Assembly: GCA_049325055.1 (NCBI GenBank) | Contig: JBMOPB010000079.1 | Span: forward strand, 1 to 47,868 | DNA: 47,868 nucleotides | Source: BRHc4a sp049325055 | Lineage (GTDB): Bacteria > Bacillota > Desulfotomaculia > Desulfotomaculales > Desulfocucumaceae | Reading direction: 5' to 3' | Shown: positions 1 through 8,618 of the stretch, piece after piece | Position numbering within the stretch: position 1 is the first letter of the stretch | How the letters are laid out: each line of letters opens with the position of its first letter | Made by a program: the position numbers and the translations under genes | The notes under the pieces: model-generated | Told to the model about the DNA's origin: nothing | The model's input: the letters and a program-made list of their open reading frames with translations, nothing else | The model's database searches: none

Positions 1-647
1 AATACCCCTCCCAGTGAGTCTCCCTGCTCCCTGGCACTGTCTATCTCGGCCTTCATGGCTTCCTCGGCCCCCGGGTCTGCACACATCAGAGACGAAGGGG
101 ACAACAACGCAACCAGCTCTCCCGGCGGGATATCCGGGACAACTGATGTCACCGGGCCTATACTCACCACGGCCCCCACCACTGTTACCCCCAGATCCTC
201 CAGGAACCTCCTGGCCAAAGTGCCTACGGCCACCCTGGCGGCGGTCTCCCTGGCGCTGGCCCTCTCCAGCACATTCCTTATATCCCTGTGGCCGTACTTG
301 ATTGCCCCGGAAAGGTCGGCGTGGCCCGGCCTGGGGCGGGTCACAACCCTGGCGCCGGTGTTTGCCCCGGAACCGGGGTCCATAATGGCGGACCAGTTCT
401 CCCAGTCCCTGTTTTCTATCTGCATGGCCACCGGGCTGCCCAGGGTGAGTCCCCCCCGCACACCGGCCAAAAAGCGCACCCGGTCGCTTTCTATTTTCAT
501 CCTCCCGCCACGGCCATATCCGCCCTGGCGTCTTTTAAGCTGAAGGTTTATGTATTCCTCAGTAACCGGTATCCCGGCGGGGAGGTTTTCCACCACCGCG
601 GTCAGCGCCGGCCCGTGAGACTCGCCTGCCGTTACAAAACGCAACAT
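1..647 (-). CDS. aroC: Chorismate synthase, 3' part cut off by window edge
   Basis: Chorismate synthase turns 5-enolpyruvylshikimate-3-phosphate into chorismate, the last common step of aromatic synthesis, using reduced FMN. The frame is open from ATG at 647 to the window edge, giving about the first 215 of roughly 390 residues. It starts MLRFVTAGESHG, the family N-terminus with its GESHG motif, and continues with RRQGGYGRGGRMKIE and the FMN-site segment RPRPGHADLSG followed by KYGHRDIRNVLERAS. AAGGTGA lies 4-5 bases before the ATG. It is upstream of other minus-strand genes only across a repeat (678-755), while aroE follows on the same strand to the right, so the shikimate genes are grouped. 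Identity is certain; the C-terminus is not seen. Confidence 0.95.
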   Translation of the reverse strand, partial: MLRFVTAGESHGPALTAVVENLPAGIPVTEEYINLQLKRRQGGYGRGGRMKIESDRVRFLAGVRGGLTLGSPVAMQIENRDWENWSAIMDPGSGANTGARVVTRPRPGHADLSGAIKYGHRDIRNVLERASARETAARVAVGTLARRFLEDLGVTVVGAVVSIGPVTSVVPDIPPGELVALLSPSSLMCADPGAEEAMKAEIDSAREQGDSLGGV

Positions 648-677
648 ATTATCACCTTATAAGTATTAAATTTAGGG

Positions 678-755
678 TCAGAATACAGAAGTCAGGAGTC
701 AGAATTCAGAATTAAAAGCTCATTCCAACCCTTCGATTCCGGATTCTCAATGCCA
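678..755. repeat. Dispersed intergenic repeat, copy 1
   Basis: AT-rich spacer between aroC and aroE made of reiterated GAATACAGAA, CAGGAGTCAGAATTC and ATTCCGGATTCTC words. The same words recur, partly in inverted order, at 20,755-20,822, 27,470-27,533 and 34,549-34,621. It has no coding potential. Confidence 0.7.
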
Positions 756-762
756 ATTCATA

Positions 763-1656
763 CTAACTCCGCACTGCCAGTTTTAAAGCCTCCCGCATTA
801 TTTCCAGCGGCGGGGTCCGGCCGGTCCACAGCTCAAAGGCAATGGCACCCTGGTGCAGAAGCATTCCCAGGCCGTTGTATACCCTGGCCCCGGCTGCCCC
901 GCACCTCTGCATGAAAAGGGTGCTGCCGGGGTTGTAAATAAGGTCCGCCACCACGTGCCCGCTGTTCAGCAAGTCAAAGGGAAAGGGCGGCGCTTCGTCC
1001 GTTTTGGGATACATCCCTATCGGAGTTGTCTGCACCACCAGGGAAGCCTGGCCCAGCGCCTCTGCCCAACCCTTATATTCACGGCTCCCCTTGCCTGGGA
1101 TTTCCAGCCAGTTTAAAATTTCAGCCCGGCAACCGGTGCTGTTCATTATCAGTTCACACAGCTCTCCGGCCCTGCCGCCGGACCTGTTGGCAATAAAAAC
1201 GGCGGGGCAACCGTTAAGCGCCAGGGCCGCCGCCACCGCCCTGGCCGCACCGCCTGCGCCCAGTATCAATGCCGGCCCCTTCCCGGCCTCTATGCCGGCT
1301 TCCTCCTTTAGCGCCCTTATGAACCCCTCGCCGTCAGTGTTGTGGCCGGTGAGAATACCGCCGTCGTTGACGATTGTATTTACGGCGCCCGAAAGCCTGG
1401 CCCCATCTGAAAGATGGTCCACAAGGCCCGCCACTGCCTGCTTGTGCGGCACCGTGACGTTCACCCCGGCCAGGTTAAGCGCCCTGACCGCCGACACCGC
1501 CTGCCCCAGGTTCTCCGGCCTCACCGGAAAGGGAACGTAGGCCCAGTTCACGGACATGTATTCAAAGGCGGCATTGTGCATGGCCGGAGAAAATGAATGT
1601 TCCACCGGGTAGCCGAATATACCGCACAGCCTTGTCTTACCGTTTATTTCCGGCAT
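763..1656 (-). CDS. aroE: Shikimate dehydrogenase
   Basis: NADP-dependent reduction of 3-dehydroshikimate to shikimate in the cytoplasmic aromatic pathway. The 297-residue product has the substrate-binding N-terminal domain with GYPVEHSFSPAMHN (the two shikimate-contacting serines), the catalytic lysine in NVTVPHKQAV, the NTDGEGF aspartate, then a Rossmann domain with GAGGAARAVAAAL. The C-terminus has GLGMLLHQGAIAFELW, where the family usually shows the glutamine that closes the active site. Length is slightly over the usual 270-290. The ATG overlaps the 3' end of the YqeG gene by 20 bases, so the two are probably co-transcribed with cobK upstream. A GGGAGG lies rather far (about 12 bases) before the ATG. 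Confidence 0.95.
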   Translation of the reverse strand: MPEINGKTRLCGIFGYPVEHSFSPAMHNAAFEYMSVNWAYVPFPVRPENLGQAVSAVRALNLAGVNVTVPHKQAVAGLVDHLSDGARLSGAVNTIVNDGGILTGHNTDGEGFIRALKEEAGIEAGKGPALILGAGGAARAVAAALALNGCPAVFIANRSGGRAGELCELIMNSTGCRAEILNWLEIPGKGSREYKGWAEALGQASLVVQTTPIGMYPKTDEAPPFPFDLLNSGHVVADLIYNPGSTLFMQRCGAAGARVYNGLGMLLHQGAIAFELWTGRTPPLEIMREALKLAVRS

Positions 1657-2272
1657 CGGGACAAAGACCTCCCGCTGGGGCGGACCGCCTGATCCTGTAC
1701 AGGACCAGCCTTTCCAGCCTCCTGTTTATCATTTCGGTGGCCCAGTATTCTTTGCCCGGCATGGGCACCACCAGTATGGTAAAAAGTCCCAGCCTGTTCC
1801 CCCCCAGTATATCGGTGAATATCTGGTCCCCCACCACAGCCGTTTCACCCGCTGTCACACCCAGCATATTCATGGCCTTGCGAAAAGGGTGCTTGCGGGG
1901 CTTCACAGCCCTGCACACCGCCGGTATGTCCTCAATTCCCGCAACACGGCCTATCCGGCCGGGGCCATTGTTGGAAACCACGCATACCTTTATGCCCTTT
2001 TCCCCGAGGCTTATAATCCACTGCGAGACCTCCTGCGGCAGCTCGTTTTTATCCCTGGGCACCACGGTGTTGTCCAGGTCGAACAGTACGCAGCGAATCC
2101 CCCGTTGGTGTAATTCCCCGGGGTCAATACAGGTTACCGAGGGCACATACATTTTGGGGTATAAAAGCTTCAGCCATCTGTTGCCCGGATTTTCAACCAA
2201 GAAGTGAGACATCCGGGGTTTTTCCTGCATAGTCAATAATTCATCCCGGCCTTCATTTTTGTATGGCTGCAT
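1637..2272 (-). CDS. yqeG: YqeG-family HAD-IIIA phosphatase
   Basis: Member of the HAD phosphatase subclass IIIA found across Firmicutes, often close to aroE and the yqeH GTPase gene; the physiological substrate is not established to my knowledge. The 211-residue frame shows the nucleophile motif VLFDLDNTVV (DxDxT, about residues 60-70), the motif-II serine region VVSNNGPGR, the motif-III lysine in VKPRKHPF and the motif-IV region VVGDQIFTDILGG. The start is uncertain: ATG at 2272 overlaps cobK by 20 bases, and in-frame ATGs about 14 and 20 codons later are equally possible, because typical family members begin close to the LKLLYPKMYVPS segment. Co-transcribed with cobK and aroE. Confidence 0.85.
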   Translation of the reverse strand: MQPYKNEGRDELLTMQEKPRMSHFLVENPGNRWLKLLYPKMYVPSVTCIDPGELHQRGIRCVLFDLDNTVVPRDKNELPQEVSQWIISLGEKGIKVCVVSNNGPGRIGRVAGIEDIPAVCRAVKPRKHPFRKAMNMLGVTAGETAVVGDQIFTDILGGNRLGLFTILVVPMPGKEYWATEMINRRLERLVLYRIRRSAPAGGLCPDAGNKR

Positions 2273-3029
2273 TTTTTCTTACCGTTTTAAGCAGCTGTTC
2301 GAGGCTTTCATGAAACTCCGTCACATTCAACTTTTCCCGCTGTATTAAGACCACCGGGATCTTCAGTTCAGAGGCCGCCCTCACCTTATTATACGTCCCC
2401 CCGGCGGGGCCGCCGTCCCTGGTGATCATTACCCCGGTTTTGTAAGCCTGAAAAACGGCCTTGTTCAATTTTACAGAAAAAGGGCCCTGCATGGCAACTA
2501 TATCTCTGGGTGATATCCCCAGGTCCTGGCACTTTTTTATCACCCTGTGGTCGGGCAGCACCCTGACCACTATCCTCCTGCCCTTCAGTGCGGGGTGCTG
2601 CAGGAACAATTCCAGGTTGTTGCTCCCGGTGGTCAGAAAAACAGTATCTTCAAATACCGAGGCGGCTTCGGCCGCCTCCTCCCAGGAGTAAACACGCCGG
2701 ATCAAAGGGTTGGCGGGCAGATCGGTCTCTCCCCTGCCGTACCTTATATACGGTATTTTTTGAGAGGCACAGGATTCCCTGGCCATGGCCGAAAGGGGGT
2801 TGGCAAAGGGGTGAGTGGCGTCTACCACCTGTTTTACACCCAAATTGTTGATTAAGGCTGTCATTCCGCCGGCGTCCGGAGGCGCGGAAACAACCCAGTC
2901 GGCCCCGCAGACGCCGGCCAGCCGCCCGCCGTAGTCGGTGCGCGCCACAGCCACGACGCCAAACCCCTCTTCCTTGAGGGCGCTTATAAGATCCCGGGAC
3001 TCGCTTATGCCGTACAATACCATTATCAT
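2253..3029 (-). CDS. cobK: Precorrin-6A / cobalt-precorrin-6A reductase
   Basis: NADPH-dependent reduction of the corrin ring at the precorrin-6 stage of cobalamin synthesis. The 258-residue product matches the family length. It begins MVLYGISESRDLISALKEEG, then shows the conserved VVDATHPFA segment, FLTTGSNNLELF, VRVLPDHRVIKKC, the MQGPFS motif and the C-terminal TRDGGPAGGTYNKVRAA segment that contacts substrate. Two ATGs lie two codons apart at the start. It is not next to other cob genes here; it stands in front of yqeG and aroE with a 20-base overlap. A B12 pathway gene fits an organism that uses B12-dependent ornithine aminomutase. Confidence 0.9.
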   Translation of the reverse strand: MIMVLYGISESRDLISALKEEGFGVVAVARTDYGGRLAGVCGADWVVSAPPDAGGMTALINNLGVKQVVDATHPFANPLSAMARESCASQKIPYIRYGRGETDLPANPLIRRVYSWEEAAEAASVFEDTVFLTTGSNNLELFLQHPALKGRRIVVRVLPDHRVIKKCQDLGISPRDIVAMQGPFSVKLNKAVFQAYKTGVMITRDGGPAGGTYNKVRAASELKIPVVLIQREKLNVTEFHESLEQLLKTVRKNAAIQK

Positions 3030-3166
3030 CTAAGTTCACCGCTCTTTTTCTACATATTACATAACATTCTCCCTGCCCCTGATAAACTCCTTCCCGCTGT
3101 GGACAGGCACCAAAACGGTCAGTCCACCATAGAATTATTGGAGTATCCTGGGGGGAGGAGTCTTAG

Positions 3167-3871
3167 ATGCTTGGCGGCCTTTGGGCAATCATGATCCTCT
3201 CGGTGACCAACGGTATACTGCTGCTGACATCATACATCTCCAACAACACCTTTCCTCATCCCCTGTCGGAAAACGAAGAGGCGGAATACATAAGCCGCCT
3301 CAACCAGGGAGATGAAAAGGCCCGGCATGTGCTGGCCGAGCACAACCTGCGCCTGGTGGCGCACATAGTTAAAAAATTCGACAGCAGCGGCGAGGACATC
3401 GACGACCTGATTTCCATAGGGACCATCGGCCTTATAAAAGCTATCGACACTTATTGCCCTGACAGGGGAACAAGGCTGGCCACGTACGCCGCCCGCTGCA
3501 TTGAAAACGAAATACTGATGCACCTGAGGTTCGTCAAGAAAATGCGCTCCGAGGTGTCCCTCTACGACCCCATCGGGGTCGACAAGGAGGGTAACGAGAT
3601 AAACCTTTTGGATATACTGGGCACCCACGCCGACGTGGTGTCGGAGCTGGTAGAAAACAAATTCGAGCAGTATAGACTCCTGGGCAAGATAAAAAACCTC
3701 ACCCACCGGGAGAGAAAAGTGCTGGAACTTCGATTCGGCCTTACTGACGGCACCCGCAAGACCCAGCGGGAGATCGCCAAGATACTGAACATCTCCAGGT
3801 CTTACGTTTCCCGTATAGAGAAAAAGGCCCTCATCAAGGTTATTAAGGAAATGTCAACCTGCGAGCCATAG
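3167..3871 (+). CDS. sigK: RNA polymerase sporulation factor sigma-K (pro-protein)
   Basis: Late mother-cell sigma factor of endospore formation. The 234-residue product carries a hydrophobic N-terminal pro-sequence (about residues 1-30, rich in I, L, V and T) before NNTFPHPLS, the point where pro-sigma-K is normally trimmed at the forespore membrane. Region 2 (AEHNLRLVAHIVKKF, EDIDDLISIGTIGLIKAID, ATYAARCIENEILMHL) and region 4 (REIAKILNISRSYVSRIEKKAL) match sigma-K closely. The gene is intact, with no skin-type element interrupting it. GGGGGGAGGAG precedes the ATG by about 6 bases. It stands alone between cobK and the sigma-54 regulator, which are both on the other strand. Confidence 0.95.
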   Translation: MLGGLWAIMILSVTNGILLLTSYISNNTFPHPLSENEEAEYISRLNQGDEKARHVLAEHNLRLVAHIVKKFDSSGEDIDDLISIGTIGLIKAIDTYCPDRGTRLATYAARCIENEILMHLRFVKKMRSEVSLYDPIGVDKEGNEINLLDILGTHADVVSELVENKFEQYRLLGKIKNLTHRERKVLELRFGLTDGTRKTQREIAKILNISRSYVSRIEKKALIKVIKEMSTCEP

Positions 3872-3938
3872 CCCGTGACCCCGAATGCGTGTGTCAGGAC
3901 GGGCTTTCCATAAATGGCAAGCGCACTTCAATAAATGT

Positions 3939-5342
3939 TTAACTACTTATGTCCTCTTTTTTGATGTTGTATTTTTTTAACTTATACTGAAGTGCTTGCC
4001 GCTTTATTTCCATCTTTTTGGCCGCCTGAGCGATATTTCCGCCGGTTTCCCTCAGCGTTTCAATGATTAGCTGCTTCTCGTAATCGCCCACCCTGTTTTT
4101 AAAGTATGCCTGTCCGGTGCGATCGTTCTCCACAAAACTCCTAAAAGCGCCAAAGCTTAAAAAGCTAAGCTCCCTGGGTGTTATCTCCCCTTCGTCAACA
4201 AAATTCATCAGTGCTTCAATCACGTGTTCCAGTTCCCTTACGTTGCCCGGCCACCCGTATTCCCGGAGTATCCTTACAAGATCCCGGCTTAAGCCGGCAA
4301 CGTGTTTCTTGAATTTCTGGTTGTATTTATTGACAAAATGTTCGGCCAGTATTTCTATATCTTCCGCTCTTTCCCGCAAGGGCGGTATCTCCACGAAAAT
4401 CACGCTTAAACGATAAAACAGGTCCTCCCTTAATCTCCCGCCTTTCATCAGTGCGGCCGGGTGAACGTTCGTAGTGGCAATTACCCGCACATCCAGGGGT
4501 ATGTCCTCATTTCCCCCCAGCCTGCGTACGGTCCCCTCCTGCAAAACCCTTAAAATTTTCGCCTGCAGAAAAAGCCCCATGCTGTTTATCTCATCCAGAA
4601 GTATTGTTCCGCCATCAGCCTGCTCAAACAGCCCCGGCTTATCCATGGCGCCGGTAAAGCTTCCCCTGGTGGTGCCAAACAAAAGTCCTTCCAGAAGACT
4701 TTCCGGCAGGGCGGCGCAGTTTTGAGCGATAAAGGGCCTGCCCCGGCGCGGGCTTTCGGCGTGAATGCTTTGGGCGAACAATTCTTTGCCTGTTCCTGTT
4801 TCACCGTAAATTAAAACCGATGAGGTCGTCCGGGAAACCTTTTTTAATAGATCGATAATCTCACGTATCTTTTTGCTTTGCCCCACAATATCGTCAAAGG
4901 AAAACCTTATTCCGGCGCTTTTGCCCCTTTTCATCCTGCCGCCGGCCTGCTGCAGGGCAGCCACCTTTTCGGTCAGGCTCAAGACCACGGATATATCCCT
5001 GGAAACCTCCAGCGCCCCGATTACTTCCCCGTTATCCACTATGGGTATGGTGGTGTTGACGGTTTTAATCTCTCTCCCCAGGAAGTTGATATACTGCTGG
5101 AACCTGCCGATGATAGGCCTGCCTGTCTGTATAACCTGGTAAAGGGTGCTGTCCAGGGGGGTGATGGAGGGAAACACCTCAAACATTGATTTGCCCAGCA
5201 CGTAATCGGGCTCCAGCCCCTCAAAGCGCGACAGGGTTTTATTGTAAAACAGAATCCGGCAGTCCCGGTCCACAATAAAAACCCCTTCTTCCAAAGCATC
5301 AAAAATGTTCCTAATTATTTCCAGGTCAAGAACGTTCTTCAT
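3939..5342 (-). CDS. Sigma-54-dependent transcriptional activator (PAS-AAA+-Fis HTH)
   Basis: Predicted enhancer-binding activator of the divergent ornithine operon. From the chosen start it has 467 residues: a PAS sensor (about 10-125), the AAA+ domain with Walker A GETGTGKE (180-187), a GSFTGA loop (227-232, a variant of the GAFTGA that contacts sigma-54) and Walker B TILLDE (near 246-251), then a C-terminal Fis-type HTH (NIAQAAKKMEIKRQALQYKL). I chose ATG at 5342 because GAGGAG precedes it and the PAS fold begins at once; a frame open to 5459 adds 39 unlikely residues. Sigma-54 promoters at 5715 and 15954 and paired palindromes at 5572-5638 are the natural targets. The PAS ligand is unknown; ornithine or a derivative is an inference. 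Confidence 0.9.
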   Translation of the reverse strand: MKNVLDLEIIRNIFDALEEGVFIVDRDCRILFYNKTLSRFEGLEPDYVLGKSMFEVFPSITPLDSTLYQVIQTGRPIIGRFQQYINFLGREIKTVNTTIPIVDNGEVIGALEVSRDISVVLSLTEKVAALQQAGGRMKRGKSAGIRFSFDDIVGQSKKIREIIDLLKKVSRTTSSVLIYGETGTGKELFAQSIHAESPRRGRPFIAQNCAALPESLLEGLLFGTTRGSFTGAMDKPGLFEQADGGTILLDEINSMGLFLQAKILRVLQEGTVRRLGGNEDIPLDVRVIATTNVHPAALMKGGRLREDLFYRLSVIFVEIPPLRERAEDIEILAEHFVNKYNQKFKKHVAGLSRDLVRILREYGWPGNVRELEHVIEALMNFVDEGEITPRELSFLSFGAFRSFVENDRTGQAYFKNRVGDYEKQLIIETLRETGGNIAQAAKKMEIKRQALQYKLKKYNIKKEDISS

Positions 5343-5571
5343 TCGCTCCTCACCGGTTAGCACATTAATACCGCCTTCGTAAGTCAACTCAGAAGTTAAC
5401 AGAAATAAAGGGAACCCAACCAATCGGGATATATTCCGTCTATAGCGATTATAACGCATTCGTTCTCTGCAGTTAAGGGGAAAACCGGCTTATTTATTTC
5501 CATTTGCCTGACATGTCCCCCTTTCCATCTAGAGAGATTCCAGCAATGACAAGTCTTTTGGGACATGCTGA

Positions 5572-5638
5572 TGCAAAAATATTTGCACCTGAAAGGTAAC
5601 CGGTTGCAAAAAAATATGTAAATGCAAAAAATTTTGCA
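5572..5638. promoter_or_regulatory. Paired palindromes, probable activator binding sites (UAS)
   Basis: Two perfect 16-bp palindromes, TGCAAAAATATTTGCA (5572-5587) and TGCAAAAAATTTTGCA (5623-5638), fit TGCAAA-N4-TTTGCA. Their centres are 51 bp apart, about five helical turns. A degenerate copy, TGCAAAAAAATATGTA, lies between them at 5605-5620. They sit about 80-145 bp upstream of the sigma-54 promoter, the usual place for enhancer sites of such activators. A partial copy, GCCAAATTTTTTTGCA (15907-15922), lies upstream of the second sigma-54 promoter. Confidence 0.7.
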
Positions 5639-5714
5639 CTAAAAGAGTGGTTTTATTACTTGAAGAGGCATTCAAACCACGCTCCAGGCGGCTTTCTGCC
5701 ATGCTAAAACAACA

Positions 5715-5729
5715 TGGCACGTTTTTTGC
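5715..5729 (+). promoter_or_regulatory. Sigma-54 (-24/-12) promoter of the ornithine operon
   Basis: TGGCACGTTTTTTGC matches the TGGCACG-N4-TTGC consensus with GG and GC 10 bases apart. It ends 46 bases before the chosen ord start and lies just downstream of the paired palindromes. The identical 15-mer occurs at 15954-15968. Confidence 0.9.
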
Positions 5730-5775
5730 GGTATTGGTAATCGATGAACATCATTTGTACTGAGGAGAGATGACC

Positions 5776-6822
5776 GTGTCTGAAAAGGTTAGAGTTATTC
5801 ACTGGGGATTGGGGGCGATGGGCAGCGGTATGGCCAAAATGGTCCTTGAAAAAGAGGGCATGGAAATAGTTGGCGCCATTGCCGCCAACCCGGCTAAAGT
5901 TGGCAGGGACCTGGGAGAAATTTTGGGACTTAACAGGAGGATTGGCGTGATTGCTTCAAGCAACCCGCCGGAAGTGATAGCCAATGCCCCTGCGGACATA
6001 GTGCTGCTGGCCACTTCTTCATTTGTCCCGGAAGTGCTGCCCCAGCTTAAGTTGGCCATTGAAAGCGGATTAAACGTCATTACAATCGCAGAGGAAATGG
6101 CGGAACCCCGGGCTTCTTACCCGGAAGAGGCCGATGAAATAGACCTGCTGGCCAAAAAGCACGGGGTAAGCGTTCTGGGCACCGGAATCAACCCCGGATT
6201 CGTGCTGGACACACTGATCATCGCCCTGACCGGGGTATGTACCGAGGTAAAGAAAATAAAGGGAACCCGGATTAATGACCTTTCCCAGTTCGGCGCCACT
6301 GTCATGCGCACCCAGGGAGTGGGGACCACGCCGGAGGAATTTAAAAAGGGACTGGAAAACGGAACCATCGTGGGCCATATAGGTTTCAACGAGTCAGTGA
6401 TGCTGATAGCCAATGCGCTGGGATGGAAAATCGACCGGGTGGAGCAAACCCGTGAGCCCATCACCACCCGTGTTTACCGCGAAACGCCTTACATAAAAGT
6501 GGAGCCCGGAAATGTGGCCGGGTGCAGGCACACTGCCCGGGCATACAGGGACAGCGTAGTTGTAATAGAGCTGGTGCACCCGCAGCAGATACGTCCCGAG
6601 GCAGAGGGAGTTGAGACCGGGGACTATATCGAGATTACAGGCACCCCCAACATCAATATGGCAATCAAACCGGAAATCCCGGGCGGCACCGGGACCATCG
6701 CCGTATCGGTAAACATGATTCCCAGGGTAATCAGCGCAGCCCCGGGATTATTGACAATGAACGACCTGCCTGTACCGGCGGCCCTCATGGGAGACGTCTT
6801 TAAAATGGCCAGGAAAAGTTGA
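5776..6822 (+). CDS. ord: 2,4-diaminopentanoate dehydrogenase
   Basis: Oxidative deamination of 2,4-diaminopentanoate to 2-amino-4-oxopentanoate, giving ammonia and NAD(P)H, in anaerobic ornithine fermentation. The 348-residue product has an N-terminal Rossmann motif (VIHWGLGAMGSGMAKMVL), the DapB-like segment VLGTGINPGFVLDTL and GFNESVMLIANALGW, as in the characterised Ord enzymes of amino-acid-fermenting Clostridia. I chose GTG at 5776 because GAGGAG lies 8 bases before it; ATG at 5770 is only 2 bases from the same Shine-Dalgarno sequence. It is the first gene of a seven-gene operon (ord-ortA-ortB-oraS-oraE-MutL-like-orr), and the neighbours confirm the assignment. Confidence 0.93.
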   Translation: MSEKVRVIHWGLGAMGSGMAKMVLEKEGMEIVGAIAANPAKVGRDLGEILGLNRRIGVIASSNPPEVIANAPADIVLLATSSFVPEVLPQLKLAIESGLNVITIAEEMAEPRASYPEEADEIDLLAKKHGVSVLGTGINPGFVLDTLIIALTGVCTEVKKIKGTRINDLSQFGATVMRTQGVGTTPEEFKKGLENGTIVGHIGFNESVMLIANALGWKIDRVEQTREPITTRVYRETPYIKVEPGNVAGCRHTARAYRDSVVVIELVHPQQIRPEAEGVETGDYIEITGTPNINMAIKPEIPGGTGTIAVSVNMIPRVISAAPGLLTMNDLPVPAALMGDVFKMARKS

Positions 6823-6844
6823 TTATGAAATGGTGGTGCGATAG

Positions 6845-7177
6845 ATGACTGAAATAATAAAGGCCAGAAAAGGCCAGTGGGTGGAAATACACCAGGTGGT
6901 CCTGCCGGCCGGCCGGAGGGCTCCCCAGGTGCCGGAGGAAACACAGGGGGTTCCGCTGGAAATGAGGACAAAGGGATTTATCGATGACGACGCCCGGGCC
7001 GGGGATGAGGTGACCGTCACCACCGTGACCGGCCGTAAATTAAAGGGCGCGCTGCTGGCGGTGGAGCCCGGCTGTCAGCATGATTTCGGAGGGCATGTAC
7101 GTGAATTGAGTACTATCGGGATTGAACTCCGGGCACTGCTGCAAAAAGCAAGGGAAGAAGGGATAATCGATGGCTGA
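6845..7177 (+). CDS. ortA: 2-amino-4-oxopentanoate thiolase, small subunit
   Basis: OrtA works with OrtB to cleave 2-amino-4-oxopentanoate with CoA into acetyl-CoA and alanine. The 110-residue product matches the small-subunit size and has the family features: a KGQWVEIHQVVL start, an APQVPEETQ...PLEMRTKG segment and an acidic stretch before TVTGRKLKGAL. It contains no cofactor-binding motif of its own. A GGTGGTG lies 6 bases before the ATG, and the 3' end overlaps ortB by 8 bases, which suggests translational coupling of the two subunits. Confidence 0.92.
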   Translation: MTEIIKARKGQWVEIHQVVLPAGRRAPQVPEETQGVPLEMRTKGFIDDDARAGDEVTVTTVTGRKLKGALLAVEPGCQHDFGGHVRELSTIGIELRALLQKAREEGIIDG

Positions 7178-8606
7178 CGTTAAGGACCGCGGCTACCTGG
7201 CTGTAATGAGCCGCAGCAATGAAATAATGAGAAAAGCGGTTGGCATCGACTATACCAGGTACAAGAAAGGCCCCCTTGTGTTTGATTACGAGGCAATGCT
7301 GAGTGACGTGGGCTATTCACTGGAAGAAGTGCATGGCATACAGCGCCGCACCCACGTCGGCAATACCCCCCTCATCGAGCTGCGCAACGTTACAGACCTT
7401 GTCCGGGCCGTTTCCCACAAGGGAAAAGGCGCCCGCATATTTATAAAGGATGAAGCGGCAAACCCCTCCGGAAGCTTCAAGGAAAGAAGGGCGTCATTGT
7501 CAATCCACCAGGCAAAAAAATTGGGATACCCCGGGGTGATGGCCGCCACCAGCGGCAATTACGGGGCGGCGGTGGCCTCCCAGGCGGCTATGGCCGGCCT
7601 TAAATGCATTGTGGTGCAGGAAGTGTACGACAGCCGCGGGGTGGGGCAGCCTGAAATACTGGAAAAGGCGCGCAAGTGTGAAGCCCTGGGAGCCGAGGTC
7701 ATACAGCTCACCGTGGGCCCGGAATTATTCTATACCTTTTTGCTGGTGCTGGAGGAGACAGGGTTCTTCAACGCATCCCTTTACACCCCGTACAGTGTGG
7801 CCGGCATTGAAACCCTGGGCTTTGAAGTGGGCGTAGAAATAAAAAGCAGGTTTAACCGCCATCCTGACGCGGTGGTTATCACCCATGCCGGCGGAGGAAA
7901 CGTTACGGGCACAGCCAGGGGATTACTGAAATGCGGCTGCAAAAACACCAGAATAATAGGGGCCAGCGTCGACCTCAGCGGGCTGCACATGGCCTCCGAC
8001 CGTGATTTTAACCGCAAATCCTTCACCACCGGGCATACCGGGTTCGGAATACCCTTCGCCACCCAGCCGGACAGGGCCGACGTGCCCATCAACGCGGCCA
8101 GGCCCCTCCGCTACCTTGACAGGTATGTGACGGTAACCCAGGGAGAGGTTTTTTACATAACGGAAATGCTGGCCCAGCTTGAAGGAATGGAACGGGGGCC
8201 GGCCGGCAACACGTCTCTGGCCGCCGCCTTTGCCCTGGCCCGGGAAATGGACCGGGACCAGATAATTGTAGTGCAGGAGACTGAATACACCGGGGCCGGC
8301 AAGCACCCCGCCGCACAGCTGACCTTCGCCCGGCAAAACGGCGTGGAGGTAAGGCGCGGCGACCCTGTGAAAAACAAACCCGGAGAGTGCATTGTCATCC
8401 CCGAACACCCCGCACAGATTACGGCCAGGGATATTTCCCTGGATAAACTGCGCCGGTCCTATCTTAAAAACGCCCTTGGCCGGGCCGGCTTAACCTCTGT
8501 GAGCCGGGAAGAACTCCAGTTTTTGAGCGAAGAGACCAGGACCAGCCCGGACCAGTTGCGGACAATGCTTGTAGAATCAGGCTTTAACGTACAGTACCAA
8601 TCATAA
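7170..8606 (+). CDS. ortB: 2-amino-4-oxopentanoate thiolase, PLP-binding large subunit
   Basis: Catalytic PLP subunit of the thiolase that closes the ornithine pathway with alanine plus acetyl-CoA. The 478-residue product belongs to the fold-type-II PLP family (threonine synthase / cysteine synthase relatives). NPSGSFKERRA supplies the probable Schiff-base lysine (Lys104), ATSGNYGAAVAS binds the substrate carboxylate and THAGGGNVTGTARG is the phosphate-binding glycine loop. It starts inside the end of ortA (8-base overlap) and is followed by oraS after a 12-base gap. Family, length and operon context agree. Confidence 0.93.
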   Translation: MADVKDRGYLAVMSRSNEIMRKAVGIDYTRYKKGPLVFDYEAMLSDVGYSLEEVHGIQRRTHVGNTPLIELRNVTDLVRAVSHKGKGARIFIKDEAANPSGSFKERRASLSIHQAKKLGYPGVMAATSGNYGAAVASQAAMAGLKCIVVQEVYDSRGVGQPEILEKARKCEALGAEVIQLTVGPELFYTFLLVLEETGFFNASLYTPYSVAGIETLGFEVGVEIKSRFNRHPDAVVITHAGGGNVTGTARGLLKCGCKNTRIIGASVDLSGLHMASDRDFNRKSFTTGHTGFGIPFATQPDRADVPINAARPLRYLDRYVTVTQGEVFYITEMLAQLEGMERGPAGNTSLAAAFALAREMDRDQIIVVQETEYTGAGKHPAAQLTFARQNGVEVRRGDPVKNKPGECIVIPEHPAQITARDISLDKLRRSYLKNALGRAGLTSVSREELQFLSEETRTSPDQLRTMLVESGFNVQYQS

Positions 8607-8618
8607 GGGGTGAATACT

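Noticed and set aside
1..662. Plus-strand frames at the left edge
   Set aside because: They are proline-rich shadows of the chorismate synthase frame that runs off the window on the minus strand.
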